The notes beneath the pieces were generated by a model. That model saw nothing but the letters and a program-made list of their open reading frames with translations, did not search any database and was not told the DNA's origin. A stretch of DNA of 64,000 bases. Origin: Zygnema circumcarinatum (lineage: Eukaryota > Streptophyta > Zygnematophyceae > Zygnematales > Zygnemataceae). The stretch is from the NCBI GenBank assembly GCA_037447605.1, contig CM074806.1, positions 2,224,801 through 2,288,800 of the forward strand, given 5' to 3'. Position numbers and translations under genes: made by a program. Shown piece by piece: positions 46,510 to 60,200 of the stretch (position 1 is the stretch's first letter; each line of letters begins with the position of its first letter).

Positions 46510-47962
46510 TCCATAATTTATTTTATTGAATGTGTGCGGAGTCATCAATCTTCCTAACCAAACCAAAAAGGGGCTAAATTATAAGTTTGCCACCAAAAAA
46601 CCTTCATGTCCGCACTCATGACCAACGAATTTTCGCCCACGACCTTCCATGGCGGTCATCCTTTGGGGATAATTGTTTTTTTCGTTTTTGGTACTTTCCC
46701 CTCGAAAGCTCTGCTTAAGCTCTGTTCCCTTAAACCCTAAACCCCTCGCCCCCACCAGCCGTATTAGAGAGCGCAGATTTGTCCGTCGCCCTCTCTTTGT
46801 TCCACGGCCATCAGCGGCGGTCAACAAGCGTCCCATCCCTGCCAGTGCCACATCGAGGGAGGAGCTCAGAAATGACCCGCCCTGGTTTTCTTTTAAATGC
46901 GGAGCTTTTTCCGCTTTCTGCAGGGACGGCCTCACAATAATGAGCCCAGCCGTGACTCATGTCATGAGCCGTCCACGCACAATGCAAATGCGATGATAAT
47001 AATGTTGTCAGCAACAATATTGGCATAGCTGAAAAAGGGAAGTTCCGATGTAAGCCGCCGGAGGGAGTGAGGACAGCAGAACAACGCGAGCGGTGGCACT
47101 CGGGTCACAAAGTCACGTCACGTCACGCGTTTCGCACAATCCGCGAACACGGAAGGGAGTGAAGCACGGCTTCATGGAAAGCAGAGTCCGACGGAAATCT
47201 TTGGATTCAATGTCGGAGAATGCTCGTTTTACAAGGACGAGACATGCGGTCCCCAACAGACGAAATTTCAGCACATCCTCCCGTGGCCCATCCGCTCGTC
47301 GTCTGGCTTTTGTCTAGCTCACCCACGTCACACTCTGACAGAAAATAAAGAACCCCTGAACTTCCATGCATTCTTTCTCCTCTCCTCTCCCCCTTAGCTA
47401 CGAACCAAAAACCACGTGCAAGCACGCCAGCGCTGCCATCTCTCAAGTGCAAAAAACCGGCCGCACGCTACCGCACATACTTTCAAAGCAGCCAACCGTT
47501 GTGCACAGCCAGTTTGCTGCAGCGCACATGGAAGAGTCGCAAGTGCAAAGACGGTGACTTGTGCAAAAAGACAACCGAGGAGATAATGCGAGACGACAGT
47601 CTGCCAAGGCAAGCTCTTGCCGCAGGGACTAATCAGACAAAAATTATTAACCCCGAAAGTATACACGTGGTGGCCCCATTCAGCAAGCCCCAGCTTTTGG
47701 TGAGGGCATAAGCCAATCGCCATTCCTGGGTTTAGAGGAATTCTAGATTCGATGAACATATTCAAACATCCAAGGCGGTCCCGCTGTCGCTAAGGGAAGC
47801 AAATTCTGCTTTCATTTCAAAAACACCGCTGACGTGCAAAACTCCACGCTCGCTTCAGGTCATCCCGTACCCAGCAGGCCGGCCTGCATACTGCCCTGGG
47901 CTGTGCCCGGGAGGAGCAGCAGTTCCAACATGTCCCAAAGAAGCGCCAACTTCCCCTCGGTT
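46510..47962. other. intergenic region, 3' of VDAC
   Basis: No supportable gene. It contains a telo-box-like motif (listed separately). The 46673-46996 and 47394-47765 open frames show no recognisable family. Part of the right side should be VDAC 3' UTR. Confidence 0.4.
46732..46744 (+). promoter_or_regulatory. telo-box-like motif
   Basis: AAACCCTAAACCC matches the plant telo-box (AAACCCTAA) found near transcription starts of translation-related and other growth genes. No gene immediately downstream on + could be supported, so its role is open. Confidence 0.35.
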
Positions 47963-50253
47963 TCAAGGCTTCAGATGAACAGAAACTCCGAACTTTGCGC
48001 TCTTGTCCAAAGCCTTGGAATCGACCTCGCCAGAAATAGTGACATGGGACTTTGGCCTGAACTCGTGCTGCACCAGACCGGCGATGGTGCCGCGGTTGTT
48101 CATACGGATCTTGGAAGTAGTATTAGGGTCCAGCTTATATTGGGCCCCTGCCGTAAAAGTTATGTCATTCTTTGAAAACTTGTGAGCAATTTCAACACCA
48201 ACAGCTGAAGATCGACTCAATGTATGAAAGTATGAAGCCTTCAGGGTGTCCGCCTTGTCAGCCCTGCCAATGATGGTAGCAATGCAGTTCACTGCAGTCA
48301 GGGAAAGCTCCAACGCATGCTTCAAGTCCCAATTATCCCCCTCAATCACTCTGTTGGCCAGATATACTACTATTGAAGAATAATTCTGCAGAGCCAGAAC
48401 ATTGAAGCAATTGACTGGAAAAGTAAAAGAAAAATAAATGACATCACTGCCATCGCATACAGAGACAGGGCATACATTGAAAAATAAAGTATTTAATCGC
48501 AAGATCGCATGCTCGCTAATACTCGTCATGTGAAACTTGACGACTTACAGAATGAGGGCAGCAGAAAAGTCGTCCTTTGTCACTCCCACGGCGAAGTTGT
48601 ACTTCGTTGGAGTGTTAGTGGCAGTGTCATAGCCTCCTTCAGCGCCAAAGGCTACACCTTGGTGACCTAAGGATATCGATCCTTCCAGCACGGGCTGTGC
48701 TGTCAGTCCAATGCTGCTATGGACATGGGCATGTTCGTGGCTATATGCAACCTCAGCCTGAAAGCAACCGAGGATCAATTAAGATACGTCACCCAGAGAA
48801 AAGTTCATCAAAAGTTTCTTGCAGCACTATTCATCAGACTGCAATAAAAGACTCTCTCTTCTTCTGGAAGGAAGAAAAATGACGAAACTCCATGGCATAG
48901 ACGACATATACAGGGCACAGGGAAGGAATGCGGGTCTCAAGCGTTCGAAATTAAGTTTCTTTGGCACAAGAAACAACTGAGGACAAAATGGTTGACATGT
49001 CCACAAAACTTCTAAATTCTTGAAGGACGGAGTGCTCGCAGGTCAGTTAGACTGCTACAAAATAAACTGTGAGAATCCAGATTTAGATTAGAGAGCACAT
49101 TTGGGCCACTGAAATGTGAAGCCTATCCCAGGACTTTGTTCAAATTCCGTCAAAAGAATAAGGTGCAGAAGCTGGCTGTGAATCATCCGTTCACTAAACT
49201 CTTGCTCAAAGTCAGAATCAATGACCGGCAACTAATCCTCCATCTATAACACACTCTCTCGTGTAAAAGACATTTTTTTTCATCAATCAAACAAAACATT
49301 GAAGGATCAAGGTCATCAACACGCTATTGATTTACCTTTGCAGACGTCTGGTCGGGAATATGGCCACACAGAGTTAACTTCACGCCAGGAGCAAGTTCCT
49401 CCATAGCCACGGAGGTGAAAACCTGAAAATGCCAATGCAGTTTACACAAAATCAGTCAAGCCTTAACCTCGTACCCAGAACCCACCCCTGAACTAAGACA
49501 ACCAAAACGCGTCAAAATTCATACAACGAACGACAGATAGGGCAGTTCATTGACATTGGAGCAACGCCAAAGATGAATGATGAAAGATTTAATGCAAACC
49601 TACCATAGTGACAAACTTCAACTAATCACAGCGCCGGAAAAGCTCCCAGCTCACCTTCGACTTAGAATCCACCTTCACTTCCGCTTTCACATTCTGATAC
49701 TTGAACTCAGTCTTAACATCACCGAACAGTGCATCCCCTTTCTTCACTCCGGATTGGGTAAATGTCTGCAAAAGAAACAAAAGTAAGACCAAAGTTATAG
49801 GTCAAAGCAATCCTTTACACAGCGAGATGCGAGCTACCCATTACAACTGCCTGCAAGAAGAAGTCATAAGATAACTGGATAAAAACTCACAACTCCAGTT
49901 GCTGTGGTGGACGAGAAAGTGAACTTCTGATCGTAGTTGAAATCCTTATGTAGTAGGTCTGGAACCAAACACAAAACACCAAACACAGAAGGAAATGACC
50001 TAAGGTTCCTCCAGTACAGGGCCTAGGTAGCGATCGTTCAAGAAGAACTGCAAAAAGAAATCGGCAAAACTACTGATTGCGAACCTCACGAAACAAGCTC
50101 CATAAATATCATGAAAAACAAAACAAAGGAAGAAAATATCTAACTCAGCCTCCATATTTGCGGAAAGAGTCCATCTGACTCCATGATGACTAAAAACACC
50201 ACACCTTTCACTTTCTTCCCAATGTCATGGAATGATCCGTGTGTCTTCCCCAT
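47963..50253 (-). CDS. VDAC: voltage-dependent anion channel (mitochondrial outer-membrane porin)
   Basis: Six exons: 50253-50205, 49958-49891, 49765-49655, 49422-49336, 48757-48549 and 48263-47963, phases closing to 274 residues, the normal VDAC length. The protein opens MGKTHGSFHDIGKKVKDLLH, the family's N-terminal helix and first strand. It contains DFNYDQKFTFSS and the strand blocks KYQNVKAEVKVDS and VAMEELAPGVKLTL. The C-terminus is LDPNTTSKIRMNNRG, LVQHEFRPKS and VTISGEVDSKALDKSAKFGV, ending in HLKP, as in plant porins (NN.G...L.QHEW.PKS..TISGEVD). VDAC forms a 19-strand barrel that passes metabolites across the outer mitochondrial membrane. Gly, Lys and other pore positions look ordinary. 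Confidence 0.95.
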
Positions 50254-51239
50254 GATTCCGGCTGCAAGCGGCCTTGTGCGAGCGGGCGGGAGAGAGGGTG
50301 AGGGAGATGATGAGGGAGAAGGGGAGGGAGAGCAGCGCAGGAGGTCAGGGCCAGCCGCGCTCACTTGGAGGGCTCAGGCAGCGGAATATCCGGCCAAGAT
50401 TGAACTGGATCGCGTGTCAACCTCTCGGTGGACTCTGGGTCCACCGTAGATCTATGGCCTCTCGCCGCTGACGCAGATCAGGAATGATCGGTCCCCCTCT
50501 GGCGGTTTGGTACGACTCCTTTCCTTTGCCCCATCACAAGGCCTTCAATTTGTTTCGCGCAGTGGGGTTGGCCGTGCTCGGTCACTCGTTCCTTTTGATC
50601 GACCTCGAGGTTGCGAGATCAACACCCATCTCTTTGTAAAGCTCGGCTTTGCATAGTGAGGAAAGCTGCAGATGCGACTACTCAGATCTTACACAAATGG
50701 CGGCTGCACAATGTGCTTGTGAAAAAAACCTGCATTTCACAAACCTTCTGCTTCTTTTTGCTGTGCTAAAAGTGATATGTTGCTCTTGTTTTGCCAGTTA
50801 GTCCGGCTACTAAGAGTTGTGTGCTTAGCCATCAGCACATTGTGCTCAGCAGCTGCTCAGAAACGGTCCTCTGGATTACACCCCTCCCTCCCCAAATCAA
50901 TAATTCTCATTGAATGTCGCGACAAAAAGAAGGAACGAGCCATTTCTCGCGTGCTGGCATGGGCCTATACGGAACACCGATTTTGACTACGACCTGTCTA
51001 ACTAACCGCAGACACGGGCTCCCCCGCCAGACACCCGCCTCCTTTATTGCGCCTCTCCAACACTGCGCCCCCTGTCCTGCCGCTACAAGGGACCTCAAGG
51101 ACCTCACATTTCCCAGAGCGAGGGGTTTCAGTCGCTGGAAATAATTTTTCTACAACAACCCTCTTCTTGCAGCCCCCCCCCTACCGATATTCTACCTCAC
51201 CCCTCCCCTCCCCAAAACAAAACAGAGCAGAGCCCTCTC
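50254..51239. other. VDAC promoter and importin 3' flank
   Basis: Upstream of the VDAC start a purine-rich GAGGGAGAGG tract (50285-50345) probably lies in its 5' UTR. The rest up to the importin stop at 51240 is AT/CT-rich, with a poly-C run near 51173-51182. No gene seen. Confidence 0.4.
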
Positions 51240-54200
51240 TCAGTTTGGCGCCCCCCCACCGAGAGGCAGCCCGGCCGCGTTCTCCTTTGCTGCGTCTTCC
51301 AGCTTCTTGGCCTCCATTCGCTTTCGCCGCTCTGAAGCGCAGACGTGCACCGCGTGGACCATCGATTGGTGATGGAAATCCAGACCTCCCGTCATTGTCT
51401 GAAACCGAACCGGGTCTTGTACCGACATCGCTGCAAAGCACACACAGGCCAACTCTGGCTCAGGGCTAAGGGAAAAGGGCATGCATGCATGCGCTTGCTT
51501 TCGCAGATACCCTCAACCCAACTCTCTTGCTGAAAGAATCCTTTCTAGCAATCATAATCATGCATACTAGTAGCAATGGAGGCCTGATTTAAGAGCAGCT
51601 ATCCATACATGATATCATGTTTGCGCGAAAAAAGGGAGCACATAGAATCCTTCAAGTGCATATAACAAAGGAATGTCATTGATTTACAGAAACCTAGGTC
51701 GAGTGGGTAAGGCAGCTTTGATGAGTGTAAGAAAATATGGGTGCTCCACTGCACCATACCTTCCATGGTGTCTGCAAAGAAGAGGAAGGGATCGATGTTG
51801 TCTATAGGGCACTGGAACTCCTCGTCATCTGTCCAATCAATGTCGGAATCATCTTCACTATTAAACCACTTCGCTGCCTGCAAACACCCGACAAGAACAA
51901 CTACAATCAGTTTCTATCATTTCAAGGATGTTTGCAATACAAAAACAATTTTTATTACAAAAATACCTTGGTTAAAAGTGCGTGGCATCCTATCCATACT
52001 CAACAAACCTGCAAGGAAAAGCGTACTTTACTAACTCTGTCTCAATATAGAGTCTTAGAATTCAAGTCACAGGTTCAACTGCAATAAAGAGAACCAAATT
52101 TGACAAGTGTTTAGACGACCTATTGGCAATGAACAACGCACCGTCCGGTGGCCCAATGGCTGATACAAAACAACACAGATGCCAACGAAGATAACCGTTT
52201 TACCACCATAGGTCTCCAGAGGGACTTACAGAGTTTTGAATGAGTTGAACAACAGGATAGTTCGACAAGACTTCAGGGGAACGTGTCTTTACTAACTAAC
52301 CTATCCTAATTGATACTCTCATTCACCAACAATTCACCTTCTTTGAGATATCGCTAAGCTTGGACTCGCCCTCCTCCTCCCCCTCTTCGTCATCTTCTTC
52401 CTCCCAATCGTCATCACCGTCTGAAAGTTCCTCATCATCATCCTCCTCCTCCCTCTTGGCAGATGCTGCCACCCACATATAGCCATGCGACCCAAACTCT
52501 TCTCAGATCTCATCCCTTCCAATCAAACACCGATCCTTGCAGCTTGCACATCGGGACAAAAGAGACTTTCTAAATGTTCACCTCCTTCGAAATTTACCCC
52601 CTCCCCTCCACGGTCCCCCTTGCAAGCACTCAAAAGTCTTAACAGCTTACCCGAACATCGTGCAACCCGATAACAACATATACATACAGCTTGTAACTGA
52701 CCCCATGATTTGATTCGGTTTTTTTCTTCCTTTTTTGGTCTGTTCATTGAAGTGCTTGTACGGAATGCATTTTTTCCGTATTGGCAGCCATTCCTTCATG
52801 AGAAAGACTTTAGCTTGCCTCTACACACATTTAAGCCCTTCAAAAACCATTACTCACCTTCCTGCTGCTCGTTGTACACAATTAACAGCTTCAATATTGC
52901 TTTGAACAACTGGTTTGAGCCAGCTTGCACCTCTGTGGGTATTGACTCATTTGGAGCCAAGCACAGCGAAGTGAGCCCCAAAATACACACTTTCTTGTCA
53001 TGTTCCCTGCACATTTGAGCCACGCAAGATGGGAGCAATGGCCCCAAGTTCTCAAGTTGCTCTCGGAAAACAAAAGGCGGTGAGAGAAAGAAGAGTTTCA
53101 TTCCTCTGAAATGACAGAGGGATGAAAGGGACGAAACAACTACATTGCACCATGTGGCCAGTCCAAAATACCGCTGCAAAAAAAGTTTACTTGCCAAAAA
53201 TAGTCTCTGTAATTTTTCGTTTAATTTCACAATATGCAGTTCCTTTCATACCGTATACTATGTCTTTCCTTTCCCTCACCTTTTAAAGTGAATGGCTTTT
53301 CCATTCTTATGAGTAGCGTAGAGCATCGTGATCCATGTCTGAAACACTTCTCCGACGCAGCCCATCTTTTGCAGAGCTCGGAGTGCAAGTATTGGGTTGT
53401 AATGAAGTGCGTTAGCCACCTGGTTGACACAGGAAGCGAAATAAAAAACGCCAGTTCTGTCAGCTTCAAGAGAAGTTTGACGCTTCTCAGCGATTGCATG
53501 CCATCTTGTTCTGCATTGAGCAGATTCCGAGTGTCCACAAGAATTCTTGTTCTGAAACAGAGTCTGTGCAAACATGCAACGACCTATATGTAGCTCACAG
53601 GCTCAATGGATCATCCTTTTACAACTACAGGAAGACGCAAACAGATCTGCACTGATGCAAAGCAGTACAGACTTTGGAAAGCCTCATACAAGCCTCAAAA
53701 CTACTATTACGCAACCTGAAAAAACATGTGCTAACCTGCCCTGACTTCGCTGCATCATTCTGATCATCTGCCAAAACCCTCGCGATGGCCTAATACAAAG
53801 CATATTCTCGTCTTATCTGCAACGTCCAGGTCTACAGCATCCTGTTGAATATTTGACATGAGTCCATTCACACGAAGGACCAAGAGAGCTCACCACGCCA
53901 ACCAATAAGTCCTTCAAATAGTACTTCTGACTTCGACGCAATCGGGTTACTGCTAACTGGATATACGGCTCAACCCACTCGTCTACGCGCCCACGACAAT
54001 TTTGAAGGACAGATTCCAAAAGCTTTGGTGCAGGTTCAACATCGGGATCGTCGTATTTATCACTATTCAATATCTGCAGAACACCACCAAATTACTCAGG
54101 CCGTATTTCCATAGTGAGGCAGGGAATCAGCAGAGAGTAGCATTAAACATACTTCTGAACGCAGCGTCGAGACAATGATAGCCATACCCTATGCAACACC

Positions 54201-57200
54201 TCTTTAGCCTTTGAAACTGCACGTAACGGATCGATGATGCACGTGCAACTGTAGGGATAGTGGATACAAAAAGCATAGGACTATAATCTTTGACGTGCTG
54301 CCTCCCATACCTCTGCCATTACTCTAAAGAGGTCCTCTGCGTAGTTGGGGTTTTTGCAGGTTAGGAAATGATCTGTCCCTCGCGCGATAAAGTTGTCGAG
54401 TGGGCCCAAAATGCCTGCCGTCATGAAGAAGCATTCCATTAATTTCATCTGATCAAGATAACTCTTCCATCCACTCACCATTCCTGATATGACTTTTTAA
54501 CATGAAGTGATTGCCTTGTGAGAAAGCAGAAAGCTCTTACTGTCGAAGTCACTGAGAGCCCAGTCGACAAGAGCTCCCATAAGAAGAGGCCAAACGGTCC
54601 ACATTTGTAGCGAGATTGTCGGTGAAAAGTACGTGCAATAAGAAACAATCTCCAAGACCTCTTCAAAGACATCTGCACAAGAACCATAGCGGAATAATAA
54701 AGGGAAAATAAGAAGAAACGGCGAAGATGGCCGTAAAGTTGTTGACATATACAACAGTCTCCAGCAGCAGCGAGGGGTTCGACCCTTGCCTACACTTTTA
54801 CGTCTGACAGCCTTAGTCTGGCTGTACAACCATGTACCTTTTGCATAATCAACCTTTTTGGGAACCCAAGAAGCTTCTAACAATTGACTATTGAGTCCCT
54901 TTCTCATAGCATATCGCTGTTTCCAATCATTTCCTTAATGCCTTCCTCATGAAAAGTCTCCCTAAAAAAGGTCGTGTTAGTACACCACTGTTGTATTGGA
55001 AATGGCATGAGGACAGGATGGAGTCAATGCCCATCGCTACAGATCTTTCGTGATCAAAGTAAACCAACTCTAACGATGCTCCCTTCTTGACGAATTCGTC
55101 ATACTGAAAGGCCGTCCCCAGAGCAGCAGCGTCTGCTATGAGTTCAATCTCGAGTCTATGTAATCGATTCATGTCAGCTGAAGTACAGGAACTCCTCTCT
55201 TAGTGGTCCCTCTCTGAATGGTCGCCCACTCTTACTGATCGGATTTGTTGTCAGTAACTTGGTCCCCTCGAACTGACCGCCAACAAAATTGATTGTACAA
55301 AGAGGACGGTGCCGTTACATGTCAGTTTGTTTGCCCATCGACGGGAGAAAAATTGTCGATTCGCATCGCACGCATGTGTTTTTCAGCACATTGCATATGT
55401 GCACGGATTTCTGCATGTGTCGATTGAATTTTGACACCTGTCCAGCTCCGCTGACTTGAAACCTCTTTTACTGCCCCCCCAGTAAATCCTCACCGATGGG
55501 GCCACTAGTGTGGGATTACTATAAATTATATGTATAGCCAGTGACCTGTGGGATAAAGCCATCTGAAACGCCAAACTTTAGGCAAACCGCGAAACCTGCC
55601 ATTGACTAATCCCCTGTCGGCTGACTAAAAGTCGCAAGCAGCCGTTATGTATCAAAAACCAACATCGTACTATTTCCAATACCCAGGACAACCCCTCCAA
55701 GAATGCAGGGAAGTGTACCTTGTCCATCCACGGTAAGCATTTTGTGCATGATAGGCAGCAGTGTCGGCTCCAACTGCGGAAACAAATGCGGAAGAGAGCT
55801 GATGGATTCTAAAATTGTGCCAATGGCGCGCAGACAACCAATGGCCGCCAATGCTCCTGACTCGTCATCGTCATCATCTTCTTCAGCAGTATGCAAACAC
55901 TTCCAGAAAGCTGCAGCCTGAATCAAGCCCCACATACAAGCCGACCTTACAAGGTCAGAGGCACAAGCGTAGGCGCACCTTGGGACTACGACTAGATGGG
56001 GCATTCGCCAGTTACGTCTGAACTGAAACATTCGACTTGAAGACGAAAAAAACCATCAGTTTCTTTGCTCTGATAGCTTTGGAAAGGTGGGGTGGAGCTC
56101 ACAAGATTTGTTATGAGACCAAGCGCGTATGGGGCCATCTCCTCTCCAAACTTGTCAACAATCGTCTCTAAGGTGAACACAAGGTCCTCGTTCTCAACCT
56201 CATCCATCAATTTGAAAAACTCTGCCAGTTTAATACAATGTACAACAGGCACATTTCAGCAAAGCAGCATTAAGTGTGCAGAACTGAGACATTGACAGAC
56301 TTAGCAGACAACACAACGGACAGCAAAATGACAAAGCCCCCTTAACACTGACTGTCGGCAGACTATGTCGCATATGTCTGTCATCTATTAGGCAAAACTG
56401 TAATCTGTGACATTACAAAATCAGAACTAATTTCAATGTTTCATGAAATAACCTCGTCCTTTCAATGAAAGCCAAAGTGTGAAGACAACTCAAGGAAACC
56501 TCGTGAACTCTGCCAGCGGGACGAGTAGCATTTCGTGAGAAAATCCTGCAGAGAGATGACGCGCTTACCATCCAAAAGCTGTGGCAAGATAGGCCGCAAT
56601 TCGTCCAAATCTGCAAAAGAAGCACTTTTAGAAAAACCACCCCTTGAATGTCATCATGCAATTCCTGGCTTCCGGATGCAATTTCATTACGCCCAAAGAC
56701 CACACATTGTCTTTCCATCCATCAACAGTACAAAAAAACTTGGGAAAACGGGAAATTGTGGAAGCATGGCCAGCAGTCACCAAACGTCATCCTTGTCTGC
56801 AGGCTCCATTAGTGCGCCATTGATTCACATGGTTAGCTGTCGTATGAACAGGCCATAACAGGTCCAATCTTTGCCCCCTCCATGGCACCCACCTGTCACT
56901 GCCTCCACAAAGGAGCGAAGGGCCACAACAGAGTCCACACGCACTGGGAGGTCCGGGTCATGCAGAGCTCTAACAATGGCAGACATCGCTCCGTTAAAGT
57001 TGCGCTTATCCGCGAATTCAATGTCGGCATACATTCCAGCTACCCATGCCGCCTGTCTCCCCAGACCTCACCAGATACAAAACATAAACACCCCATGCAA
57101 CTCACATCTCACTTCTTAATAATGACTGACTGCGCAAGACACGGTGGGATGATAACTTGACTGCGTAGAGTTACTCCTGTTGTCACCTGATAAGGATGTT

Positions 57201-60200
57201 TTCTTCCCAACTGAGCATCTCAAATAGGCTTGCCAGCCCAGCTCTTCAATTCACATGACCTTCGTTCACACAGAAAGCACCTTTTCTCTCACGAATTATC
57301 CACAGAACGGAAATTGTGCACGCAATGCATTTGCAAGTTCATTTCGCGACAAGCCCGGCTGTAGCCTCTTTCAAAGAGCATGTCAAGAAACAAGAAGATG
57401 GCAATGGCACAGAAGTATGAGCTGAATAGCAGGCAGCACACCTTGGCACGCATATGGCCCATCGGACTTTGAAATTCGGGGAAAATGTACTGAGCCAACA
57501 TGACCTCCAGTTGGTCTTTATAGGGTTCTACTTTCTTCAGCTTGTCCTTCAGCGCTCCGACTGCCAACATAGCCCCATCTTTCTGTCGGTAAGGCTTCTG
57601 ATCGGCCGGGGCCTCCTCAAATCTGCATTTGCAGAACCAACAGGCGCGAAGAATGACCTGATCATTCCACAAAGTGAAAACCAATGTTGGTTTGTCCATC
57701 CACAATTTTTCTTTACGAATACCTTTACGGACAAGTTTGAGCAATATAATATTACTATGAGACGCCAGGCAGAGATAGCAGACCTTTCCGCACCATGACA
57801 AGTAGGAGATTACAAAAACCTCTTTGTAAGAATGTCAATTTGAACAATTGAAAACCATGGAGGTTATCCCAGTTTAAGCTTCAAACTGCTTAAGGCCTTT
57901 TCGATCAAGAATAAAGGCACAAAGCTGACAAGCCAAAACATATTTAGCCATATCAGCATTCATGGCTGAATCAAGCTGCAGTGCTCCCGGAGTCCACCCA
58001 CTCGGAAACCGGACTGCCCAAAAAAGTTCAATGTGCTGGTGGTTTACAAGTCGGCTTAATTTCAGCTTTCAATTCTAGCGCAAAACGAGTAAATCGTGCA
58101 GCAAGTAGTGCTGCAGAAATCGTATTTAAGTGCCTAGGAATACCTAACGATCATAAAATATATCCAACTCCTTTCTGTGATAGAATAAGATTGTTTTGTA
58201 AAAAAAAACCCTTTTCGGACGCTTTTCGCTTTTTTTTTCTTTTTTTGCAAGTCCGGAGGAGAGCAATGCCGGCTCACCTTCTGAATAGAGTGACCATGGC
58301 AGAAAGGAAGGTCTCAAGATTGTCTTTCTGCCGTTTGATCACAAGCTCCACTATAAAATTCATCGCCGCGGTTCTGGAACTGTACATGTCCTCAAAAATA
58401 TCTGGAAAGCAGCAACAACTTCAGTGGCATTGATAACAGTTCCAAGACGAAGGGCGCAATCCTTTAACACACTGTCAGATGCCCTAACTTCATTGAGTCG
58501 GGCAGAAGAGGATGAGCCACATAGTTTAAGGAAGAGTCACAAACCATAGTTCTTGCGCACATATTCATGCGGGTCGTCCCTCCATAGCTGATCATCCGCG
58601 TCGTTGAAACACATAAGAGGGAAAACAATATCATACAGAAGTACTTGCAGGTGTGGCTTTAGCAGCTTGTACATCTCTTTTCTTGACACGCTGTTCCCAC
58701 AGCCCACACTCCCACAGATGGTGTCAGATCAGGATGAACAACAATCAACGCCTGATCCTTCACTTCAAAGAATACATGCAGCGTGCCTTCACTTGATCTA
58801 CTAGCACAGTCCATGGCCATTCACGAATGAACCACCGTTCATTGTTCCTCTTACATGTAAAGCATTTAATTCAAGCCCAACGAACTAAAGACACCAAATG
58901 ACCTGACCATATCATCCTTCCAGCAACACTCCTACCGTCACAAAAACGGGTTTACTCTAATCTTCCGTTGCGTGCTCGAATGGCAAGATGCACGTCAGAC
59001 CGAACTCCCTCAACCGAAAAAGGAGAGGAACGAAAGACCAAACGAAACGTGAAGAGCATTTTCCTATTCTCAGACAATCACAGGATATGGGCACGGCTCT
59101 GAAGGAGCCATATCGCAAGTAGCCGCCTTTCATAAAAGAGGTACAAAGGAAACGGGACACATGAAGGGATACTGAATCCCAGCCAACGGAGCATATCTGG
59201 GAAGCCAAGATGGCAAACAGGACAGCACCTTGTGTTCAGGTACTGCAGGGCCAAGTTGATGATGCGTTCTGGAAGATATCCACCCTCCCTCAATGGAGCC
59301 AACAGCTTCAAGTACACATCCAAAAACCTCCCTGCCACTTGACTTTTCTGGAACATAAGAGAAAATTCTCGAAGTTCCCCCTTAAAAATCTTAGGATCAC
59401 CAAACCTGTTTCCCTTCCCCAAACATGATAATTCCAGTTAAGCGGGGCAACTTCCTGCTCCTCCAAGTAATAGGATCAGAGTGGACGTCACTAGACCCAC
59501 TTGAAAGATACGCGCACTAAAGCCCTTTCATGACAGTAATTGCGTGCGTAAAGAAGCGCTTTCAAGTTGGAGGTGCTGGATTACTAGAGGTTAGCAGACA
59601 ATTCCACGTCATCACCTCATGACAAACAATTACCTGTTGTATATCCGGTTCACAATGGAAAGTACCCACTTTCGTACTTTCCACCATGGAAAGGCTTTCC
59701 TCAGTTCTGGGTCCTCACTTTGCCCTTCGACTGGCACTGGCCGATCAAGAAGTGTGAAGAAACAAGCCATCCAGTCGAGGAAAACAGCTTCCTCTTGCAA
59801 ACTGGGCGGCATTCCAAGCTACACAAACAGAAACACAATTACATCAGATCTTGTCCATCCAAGGCTTTGGCAGGACCAACTTGCCGATTCGTATTAACAG
59901 GCCCATATGATACGTCTGTAGCAATGAACGGCAAACTGAAAAATCCCTAACATTCAAGCGACTGGCTGCGACAGTCACGAGGTCCGCCCGTCAACATGAC
60001 TCACATCAGGACAATTCATGCCACACCAAAAACTTAGCGGATGGCCAGAACGGAGCCCGAGACAATGGCTTTTGTGACCCAATTACGATCACAGAGGAGT
60101 TGCACCAGACTAGGCAGCCAGTCCCCCTTTGACACACTCCTCAACATACACCACGGTCCTTTATTAACTACAAGTCGTTTCCGAAACAAACAGATAGAAT

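Noticed and set aside
54927-55172. 82-codon minus-strand frame inside an importin intron
   Set aside because: The flanking importin exons join perfectly without it, and I recognise no family in it.
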